From positions 1 to 11,219 of the forward strand of contig CAIXNQ010000068.1 of the NCBI GenBank assembly GCA_903920835.1: a stretch of 11,219 nt of DNA, read 5' to 3'. The notes below the pieces were generated by a model. The model was not told the origin of the DNA. It saw only the letters and a list, made by a program, of their open reading frames with translations, and did no database searches. Origin of the DNA: an uncultured Bacteroidota bacterium. Lineage in GTDB: Bacteria > Bacteroidota > Bacteroidia > Flavobacteriales > Flavobacteriaceae. Shown piece by piece: positions 6,693 through 11,219 of the stretch. The first letter of the stretch is position 1, and each line of letters begins with the position of its first letter. The position numbers and the translations under genes are program-made.

Positions 6693-7124
6693 ATGTCATT
6701 CTCAGAATTATTCGATAGCGGTTTTAAAACCAGAAACAAAGGTCATTTTTCTGCAATTGTTAGAGTTGCCCTTGAAAACGGTCATTTAAGTCCAGACGAA
6801 AGAGCTTTCCTTGATAAATTGGCAGTTCAACTTGAAATTTCTCCAGAAGAATATGCTGAAATATTAGAAAATCCTTTAAAATATCCGATAAACCCACCCT
6901 ATTTGCACATACATCGTTTAGAACGTTTGTATGATTTGGCTCGAATGGTCTATGCAGATCATGTACTTGGTCCAAAACAAAAAGAAATACTTCATCGATT
7001 TGTGTTGGCACTAGGATTTACGCCAGGAAACGCACATTATATTGTTGACAAAGCATTATCTCTATTAGTTTTTGATGTAGATTTAGACACATTTTTGTTT
7101 GAAATGCAAAACATGCACAAATAA
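6693..7124 (+). CDS. TerB-like helical protein of unknown function
   Basis: This is a 143-residue, mostly helical, soluble protein without signal or membrane segment. Two internally similar stretches, ENGHLSPDERAFLDKLA at 28-44 and YADHVLGPKQKEILHRFV at 87-104, have the acidic loop followed by helix that is typical of TerB-like domains (as in TerB and the DjlA N-terminal region). LERLYDLARMVYAD between them is also typical. TerB-like domains occur in many contexts. No other tellurite gene (TerC, TerD) is in the window, so tellurite resistance should not be assumed. It starts 22 bases after a strong promoter element and is followed 17 bases later by the PhnA-like gene, so the two are probably one operon. 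Its biochemical role is unknown. Confidence 0.7.
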   Translation: MSFSELFDSGFKTRNKGHFSAIVRVALENGHLSPDERAFLDKLAVQLEISPEEYAEILENPLKYPINPPYLHIHRLERLYDLARMVYADHVLGPKQKEILHRFVLALGFTPGNAHYIVDKALSLLVFDVDLDTFLFEMQNMHK

Positions 7125-7141
7125 ATTTATAAAAACTAAAA

Positions 7142-7726
7142 ATGAGCATACTCGAAAAGAAATTAAAAGACCGAAGCGGATCAAAATGTGAATTGTGTGG
7201 CAACGAACATGAATTATCTGTTTATAATTTGCCTCCAAATCCGGAAGATATTATTGAAAAAAGTCTTTTAGGCTGTAAAACTTGTCTTGACCAAATAGAA
7301 AATACTGAAACAACCGACCCAAATCATTGGAGGTGTTTAAGCGACAGCATGTGGAATGAAAATTTGCCTGTTCAAATTATTGCTTGGCGAATGTTAACTA
7401 GAATGAAAGCCGAAGGTTGGCCTCAAGATTTACTGGACATTATGTATCTTGATGAAGAAACACTTGAATGGGCAGCAGCAACTGGAGAAGGCGACGATGA
7501 AGAAGGCAAAATTATTCACAAAGACAGCAACGGAAATGTCTTGAAGGACGGCGATTCGGTGGTTTTGATAAAAGATCTCGAGGTTAAAGGTGCCAATTTT
7601 ACTGCAAAAAGAGGCGCAGCAGTTCACAATATAAAATTAGTTTGGGACAATGCCGAACAGATAGAAGGTCGCGTAGAAAACCAACATATTGTTATTTTGA
7701 CGCAATATGTAAAGAAAACAAAATAG
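7142..7726 (+). CDS. yjdM: PhnA/YjdM family zinc-ribbon protein
   Basis: This 194-residue protein has an N-terminal zinc ribbon, C16/C19 (CELCG) and C45/C48 (CKTC). The C-terminal SH3-like PhnA domain covers about residues 122-192 (KDSNGNVLKDGDSVVLIKDL, then KRGAAVHNIKLV). Between them are about 70 residues, including WRCLSDSMW and an acidic GEGDDEEG hinge at 115-122. The E. coli homologue is only about 111 residues, so this is the longer form with an insert. The family was once called alkylphosphonate uptake protein, but no C-P lyase genes are present and the actual function is poorly known. It lies downstream of the TerB-like gene in the same probable operon. Its stop is only 4 bases from the stop of the convergent HD gene. 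Confidence 0.88.
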   Translation: MSILEKKLKDRSGSKCELCGNEHELSVYNLPPNPEDIIEKSLLGCKTCLDQIENTETTDPNHWRCLSDSMWNENLPVQIIAWRMLTRMKAEGWPQDLLDIMYLDEETLEWAAATGEGDDEEGKIIHKDSNGNVLKDGDSVVLIKDLEVKGANFTAKRGAAVHNIKLVWDNAEQIEGRVENQHIVILTQYVKKTK

Positions 7727-7730
7727 AATT

Positions 7731-8384
7731 TTAGAGGCTTCCTTCCCACTCCGAATAAAACTGTGACAAAAATTGCTCCATAAAACGATGTCTTTGTTCT
7801 GCCATTTTCATGCCAGTATCGGTGTTCATTTTGTCTTTTAACAAGAGTAGTTTTTCGTAAAAATGATTCAATGTGGGAGCTTCACTATTTTTATACTCTT
7901 CTTTGGTCATGTTCAATTTTGGAGCTATTTCTGGATTATAAATTTGTCTGTTTTTAAATCCACCATAATTAAAAGTTCTTGCAATTCCGATGGCTCCAAT
8001 TGCATCAAGCCTGTCGGCGTCTTGAATAATTTGCAATTCTTTTGAGGTAAACTGGCTTTTAAAATTACCTCCTTTAAATGAAATGTTTTCTATGATTTGA
8101 ACTACATGATTGATCGTTGCTTCATCACATTTTATTGATTCTAAAAAATTTCGAGCTGTTTTTGGCCCAACACTTTCGTCGCCGTTATAGAATTTACTGT
8201 CTGCAATGTCATGAAGCAATGCACCAAGTTTTACAACTAGTTCATTGCAGTTTTCATTTTCAGAAATTTTTACTGCATTTTTAAATACCCTTTCGATATG
8301 AAACCAATCGTGACCAGCTTCGGCATCACTCAATTTTTCCCTTACAAAAATTATTGTTTCTGATATTATGCTACTTTGGCTCAT
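7731..8384 (-). CDS. HD-domain metal-dependent phosphohydrolase (YedJ/YpgQ-like)
   Basis: This is a 217-residue soluble HD-superfamily hydrolase. The metal-binding set is complete: H29 (HDWFHIERV), H58-D59 (LLHDIADS) and D124 (QDADRLDAIGAIGIA). The last motif and overall length match the YedJ/YpgQ group. B. subtilis YpgQ is reported to cleave dNTPs to dNMP and pyrophosphate, and that activity is a plausible but unproved guess here. The gene lies downstream of the desaturase, separated by a strong terminator whose T-tract ends only 16 bases before the ATG at 8384. Its promoter must therefore overlap the hairpin, or it is read by leakage through it. No exact TAnnTTTG is present there; TATCTTGC in the hairpin loop is the nearest. 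It converges with the PhnA-like gene with 4 bases between stops. Confidence 0.85.
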   Translation of the reverse strand: MSQSSIISETIIFVREKLSDAEAGHDWFHIERVFKNAVKISENENCNELVVKLGALLHDIADSKFYNGDESVGPKTARNFLESIKCDEATINHVVQIIENISFKGGNFKSQFTSKELQIIQDADRLDAIGAIGIARTFNYGGFKNRQIYNPEIAPKLNMTKEEYKNSEAPTLNHFYEKLLLLKDKMNTDTGMKMAEQRHRFMEQFLSQFYSEWEGSL

Positions 8385-8400
8385 TGCATCTTAGTTTTAT

Positions 8401-8443
8401 AAAAAAAGTTGAATTCTAAAGCAAGATACTTTAAAATTCAACT
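8401..8443 (-). terminator. strong intrinsic terminator of the desaturase gene
   Basis: On the minus strand AGTTGAATT (8443 to 8435) pairs perfectly with AATTCAACT (8415 to 8407). The stem continues through one G-U pair and five more pairs (TAAAG/CTTTA) to a 7-base loop, making 15 pairs. Seven T residues follow, the first of them the last base of the stem. The hairpin begins 20 bases after the desaturase stop. On the plus strand there is no comparable T-run, so it works in one direction. Confidence 0.85.
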
Positions 8444-8463
8444 CTAATAATTTTATTGATTTC

Positions 8464-9450
8464 TTATATTAAGGCTGGTTCAACCCATTTAAAGATGTAA
8501 GATTCTTCTGGAACTATTAAACGCTCAGAAATTTTTGCCATTCTAGAGGGCAATTTCATTAAATAATCTCTTGCTTTTTCAGCCTCTGCAGTAAGTCCGT
8601 CGATTTTGTCGATTTCCCATTTTTCGATTAATTTTTGCAATATTTCAACATAATCATTGGCAGTATAAACGCCAATTCGTTGCGCAGAATCTGAAAAATT
8701 TTCAAAAGCAGTACTTATTTTTTGTCCAGATTCTCTTAAAAAATGGGCTGGCATTGTTATTTTTTGCTTCATCATATAGTTAAAAGCCAACATCATTTCG
8801 CTTGGATCTACTTTAAAAATTTGATTTACAAATTCGCTGTAGGCTAAATGATGGCGCATTTCATCGCCAGCAATCATTTTACACATCTTTGACAATTTAA
8901 CGTCACCGTAGTTTTTTGCTAATTGCGACACTCGATTATGAGAAACATAAGTAGCTAATTCTTGAAAACTTGTGTAAACAAAATTTTTGTAAGGATCTCT
9001 TCCGGTTCCGATATCGAAACCATCGTTAATTAAATGTTGGGTTGTAACTTCAACTTCTCGCATATTTACACGACCCGAAAGATAAAGGTATTTATTAAGA
9101 ACATCTCCGTGGCGGTTTTCTTCGGAAGTCCATTGACGAACCCAGCTTGACCATGGGTTGCGTTCCAAATTATCTACGCCCTCAACGGTCATTAACCAAG
9201 ATTCATAAGTTGGCAAAGCCTCTTCTGTTATGGTGTCTCCAACCATGGCTACCCAAAAATCATAAGGAAGATCCTTTGCGATTTCGCGTAATTCTTTTAC
9301 TTCATCAAAAAAAGTTTCTTTTTCTGAATTGGGCAAAAAATCGGAAGGCTGCCAAATGGAATCTATTGGAATTAAAAATTGATCAACAAAGCTATCTACT
9401 TTGTTTTCTAGAAATTGCATCACTTCAAGACGCATGTTTTTTATTGACAT
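8464..9450 (-). CDS. acyl-[acyl-carrier-protein] desaturase (soluble di-iron, FA_desaturase_2 family)
   Basis: This enzyme introduces a cis double bond into acyl chains on acyl carrier protein in the cytoplasm, using O2 and ferredoxin-type electrons (family knowledge; Delta-9 is typical but not shown). It has 328 residues and no membrane segment. All six di-iron ligands can be aligned with the castor stearoyl-ACP desaturase: E76 (ITEEALPTYE), E111 and H114 (SEENRHGD), E164 (SFQELATYVSH), and E197 and H200 (GDEMRHHLAY). The start is the first ATG, after an A-rich leader. It lies 47 bases downstream of plsC, and the spacer holds two competing hairpins. A strong terminator follows the stop. Pairing with PlsC suggests joint control of membrane unsaturation. 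Oxygen dependence implies an aerobic host. Confidence 0.93.
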   Translation of the reverse strand: MSIKNMRLEVMQFLENKVDSFVDQFLIPIDSIWQPSDFLPNSEKETFFDEVKELREIAKDLPYDFWVAMVGDTITEEALPTYESWLMTVEGVDNLERNPWSSWVRQWTSEENRHGDVLNKYLYLSGRVNMREVEVTTQHLINDGFDIGTGRDPYKNFVYTSFQELATYVSHNRVSQLAKNYGDVKLSKMCKMIAGDEMRHHLAYSEFVNQIFKVDPSEMMLAFNYMMKQKITMPAHFLRESGQKISTAFENFSDSAQRIGVYTANDYVEILQKLIEKWEIDKIDGLTAEAEKARDYLMKLPSRMAKISERLIVPEESYIFKWVEPALI

Positions 9451-9465
9451 ATTTTTTTTATTAAC

Positions 9466-9499
9466 GGTTTTAAATAATCAAAACCTCAAGTTGATTATT
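9466..9499 (-). promoter_or_regulatory. overlapping, mutually exclusive hairpins between plsC and the desaturase gene
   Basis: The first inverted repeat is AATAATCAA (9473-9481) with TTGATTATT (9491-9499), 9 bp around 9 bases, overlapping the plsC stop. The second is GGTTTT (9466-9471) with AAAACC (9480-9485), 6 bp around 8 bases. They share bases, so only one can form at a time. The first is followed on the minus strand by TTTAAAACC, a weak terminator tail at best. The second leaves the desaturase start, 16 bases on, unpaired. The function could be partial termination or leader control; chance is possible in AT-rich DNA. Confidence 0.35.
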
Positions 9500-10232
9500 A
9501 AAGTTGAACAGCATTAACTATTGCAACTTCGGTTTTTTGCATTATTTCTTCAAAAGAATAAGCAGCAACAGACAAGGGTTTATGAACGGTAAATGTTATA
9601 TTTTTTCCTAACCCATAAGGAAACGCGCCAAATTTAACAAATTTCCACGAATTGTTGATAGTTATCGGAACAATAAATGCTTCGGGAGCATATTTACACA
9701 AGATTTTTAATCCACTTTGGGCAAATTCTTTAGGTTTTCCGGTCTTACTTCTAGTTCCTTCGGGAAAAATTACTGCGGCTCTTTTGTATTTTTGAATATA
9801 TTCAGCAAGGCTTTTTATTGCCGGAAGTGCTTGCTTGGGTTCTTTTCGGTCGATCAACACTGAGCCTCCATGACGGAGATTGAACGAAACACTCGGAATT
9901 CCTTTTCCGAGTTCTTTTTTGCTGACAAATTTTGGATGTGAAGTTCTAAAAAACCAAATAATTCCAACAATATCGTAAAGACTTTGGTGGTTTGAAACAA
10001 AAATAATGGGAACGTCTTTCGGAATTAGTTCTCGATTTATTGCTTTGAAGGTTGTGCCTAAAAGTTGTCCGATTCGTAATAAAATAAGATTTAAGTAATC
10101 TACACTTTTTTTATGGGTTTGATATCCAAAAACATTTAAGCAAATCCACTGAATTGGTTGAAAAATTACAAGAACCGTTAAAAACAGTAGCATTGACAAA
10201 AAAGACAAGGGATACGAAATTATTTTTTCCAT
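9498..10232 (-). CDS. plsC: 1-acyl-sn-glycerol-3-phosphate acyltransferase (PlsC/LPLAT family)
   Basis: This enzyme adds the second acyl chain to lysophosphatidic acid to form phosphatidic acid at the inner membrane (family role). It has 244 residues. A hydrophobic N-terminal segment at about 8-27 anchors it. The acyltransferase motifs are in order: motif I NHQSLYD (H82, D87), motif II SVLIDRKEP with R129, motif III FPEGTRS at 156-162, and motif IV VPITINNSW. The ATG at 10232 is chosen because tandem TATTTTTG promoter elements lie just upstream and the protein then begins MEKIISYPL, typical of the family. The longer frame starts at a TTG (10298) and would be read through the promoter. It precedes the desaturase gene by 47 bases. 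Closely related lysolipid acyltransferases with other acceptors cannot be excluded. Confidence 0.9.
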   Translation of the reverse strand: MEKIISYPLSFLSMLLFLTVLVIFQPIQWICLNVFGYQTHKKSVDYLNLILLRIGQLLGTTFKAINRELIPKDVPIIFVSNHQSLYDIVGIIWFFRTSHPKFVSKKELGKGIPSVSFNLRHGGSVLIDRKEPKQALPAIKSLAEYIQKYKRAAVIFPEGTRSKTGKPKEFAQSGLKILCKYAPEAFIVPITINNSWKFVKFGAFPYGLGKNITFTVHKPLSVAAYSFEEIMQKTEVAIVNAVQL

Positions 10233-10251
10233 TGGTTTAATCAAGATGTTG

Positions 10252-10267
10252 CAAAAATACAAAAATA
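10252..10267 (-). promoter_or_regulatory. tandem -7 promoter elements for plsC
   Basis: On the minus strand TATTTTTG occurs twice in direct succession (10267-10260 and 10259-10252), each an exact TAnnTTTG. The nearer one ends 19 bases before the plsC ATG, leaving a leader of about 13 bases. An upstream TTTG lies 28 bases from the first copy, too far for the usual spacing, so the -33 element is uncertain. Confidence 0.5.
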
Positions 10268-10383
10268 AATTTTGTTGATTTTGTTTAGTGGATTTCAAAG
10301 GCGGTTTATTGGCAATTGAAAAAATAAAATGTTTTAAAAATTTGTTTGTTAATTAAAAATACAATTTTTATTGAATTATTGCG

Positions 10384-11219
10384 CTAAATTTTATTCTTCA
10401 AAAAATTACTATTCATCAAAATAATTGCTGCAATAATTAATCCTATTCCAAACCATTGAGTGTTGTTTACTTTTTCGTTTAAAAGGAAATATGCCATGAA
10501 AACAGAAACTGGAAGTTCCAGTGCGGAAACAATGCTCCCAAGACCAATTCCAGTTAATGGAAACCCAGCATTCATTAACATAGGAGGGATAATTGTTCCA
10601 AAAAGCGCAAGATAAATTCCCCATTTAAAAAATATTTCAAAATTGAAAGGCGTAACTTGTGTTGCAATTGCAAACGAAAACACTACTATTGCGCCACCTA
10701 AAAGCATAAACAAACTTCGTTGAGCCGATGAAATTGCGGTTGCTACACGGTTTGCTGTAAACATTGTTGTCGTAAATGAAGCGGCAGCCAACATTCCCCA
10801 GAGAATTCCATTCCAATCTAAAAGTATATTATTTTGAAAAATATTAGTTGCTAAAAGGGTTCCGATTAGCACAATAATTACGGCGATTATTTTTTGTTTT
10901 GAAGGAAGTTTTTTTTCTAAAAACATTTCTAAAATAACTCCCATCCAAACGGTTTGCATCAACAAAACGATTCCAATAGAAACGGGAATATATTTGACAG
11001 CCAAATAATAAAAAACACTTGTCATTCCGAGTGATGTTCCTGCAATCATTAACTGTAAAATGTTCTTTGAAGTTATTTTTTCAGTTTGTTTTATGGATTT
11101 ACTTTTTTGAAAAATTACAATTAAAATCATTCCTAAAATTCCATAAATGAATTGAGAACTGGTTACTTCGGCAGTAGTAAATCCTTCGGAATAGGCTAGT
11201 TTAACAAAAGTAGCTAACA
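10384..11219 (-). CDS. EamA/DMT superfamily permease (5' end beyond the window)
   Basis: This is an inner-membrane permease of the drug/metabolite transporter type with two EamA domains (usually 10 helices). The frame is open to the window edge, so the N-terminus is missing; 277 residues are visible. Just inside the edge the protein reads LAYSEGFTTAEVTSSQF, typical of the first loop and helix 2 of EamA proteins. An ATG at 11130 is therefore internal and not the start. Visible features include a hydrophilic loop between domains (near ILLDWNGILWG), the start of the second domain (MLAAASFTTTMFTANRVA), and the final helix pair (ELPVSVFMAYFLLNEKV, then WFGIGLIIAAIILM). The substrate cannot be read from sequence. 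An AT-only hairpin at 10354-10370 follows the stop but is a poor terminator. It is upstream of plsC, which has its own promoter. Confidence 0.88.
   Translation of the reverse strand, partial: LATFVKLAYSEGFTTAEVTSSQFIYGILGMILIVIFQKSKSIKQTEKITSKNILQLMIAGTSLGMTSVFYYLAVKYIPVSIGIVLLMQTVWMGVILEMFLEKKLPSKQKIIAVIIVLIGTLLATNIFQNNILLDWNGILWGMLAAASFTTTMFTANRVATAISSAQRSLFMLLGGAIVVFSFAIATQVTPFNFEIFFKWGIYLALFGTIIPPMLMNAGFPLTGIGLGSIVSALELPVSVFMAYFLLNEKVNNTQWFGIGLIIAAIILMNSNFLKNKI

Noticed and set aside
6693..7124. Tellurite-resistance assignment for the TerB-like gene.
   Set aside because: The fold resemblance alone does not show this; no TerC, TerD or other ter gene is in the window.
10233..10298. N-terminal extension of PlsC by 22 residues from a TTG.
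   Set aside because: It crosses the tandem TATTTTTG promoter elements; the ATG at 10232 gives a typical family start.
10354..10370. TAAAAAT/ATTTTTA hairpin as the terminator of the EamA permease gene.
   Set aside because: The stem is only A-T pairs with a 3-base loop and would be expected often by chance in such AT-rich DNA.
1..11219. CRISPR array, insertion sequence, tRNA or rRNA genes, prophage or defence system.
   Set aside because: Reading both strands I saw no regularly spaced repeat series, no transposase or integrase, no cloverleaf or rRNA sequence, and the genes are housekeeping types.

Overview
The window looks like chromosome from a member of the Bacteroidota, most likely a Flavobacterium-like Flavobacteriaceae. 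Reasons: the DNA is AT-rich, start codons follow A-rich leaders rather than Shine-Dalgarno sequences, several promoters match the Bacteroidota pattern TTTG...TAnnTTTG, and the ribonucleotide reductase is of the eukaryote-like type found in this phylum. The genus is inferred from general resemblance, not from a search.

Layout. Bases 1-95 are richer in GC (about 53% by hand count) than everything after them and hold no complete gene; they may be the end of a foreign or chimeric segment. Bases 171-6528 carry five minus-strand genes, in transcription order: a HupE/UreJ-type membrane protein, a dCMP deaminase, an S41 C-terminal processing peptidase, then nrdB and nrdA. The first three overlap by 1-4 bases and form a tight operon. 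A 232-base gap separates the peptidase from nrdB. It holds the most interesting regulatory DNA here: an exact TAnnTTTG promoter element, two TTATTCACA DnaA-box matches exactly 20 bases apart and overlapping that promoter, and a perfect 8+8 inverted repeat. Bases 6693-7726 carry a plus-strand pair (a TerB-like helical protein and a PhnA/YjdM zinc-ribbon protein) behind a textbook Bacteroidota promoter. Bases 7731-11219 return to the minus strand: an EamA/DMT permease cut by the window edge, a PlsC-type acyltransferase, an acyl-ACP desaturase ending in a strong intrinsic terminator, and an HD-domain phosphohydrolase.

How the genes work together. NrdA/NrdB make deoxynucleoside diphosphates and the dCMP deaminase supplies dUMP for dTMP, so the left half is a deoxynucleotide-supply neighbourhood with a possible direct link to replication control through DnaA. 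The HD protein belongs to a group with a known dNTP pyrophosphohydrolase member (YpgQ), so a dNTP-removing role is possible, though it is in a separate unit. PlsC and the desaturase together point to control of membrane phospholipid acylation and unsaturation.

Most of the window is ordinary housekeeping chromosome. I see no mobile element, CRISPR array, tRNA, rRNA or clear new multi-gene system. The points worth following are regulatory (the nrdB upstream region, the plsC-desaturase spacer, the terminator just before the HD gene) and the compositional break at the left edge.
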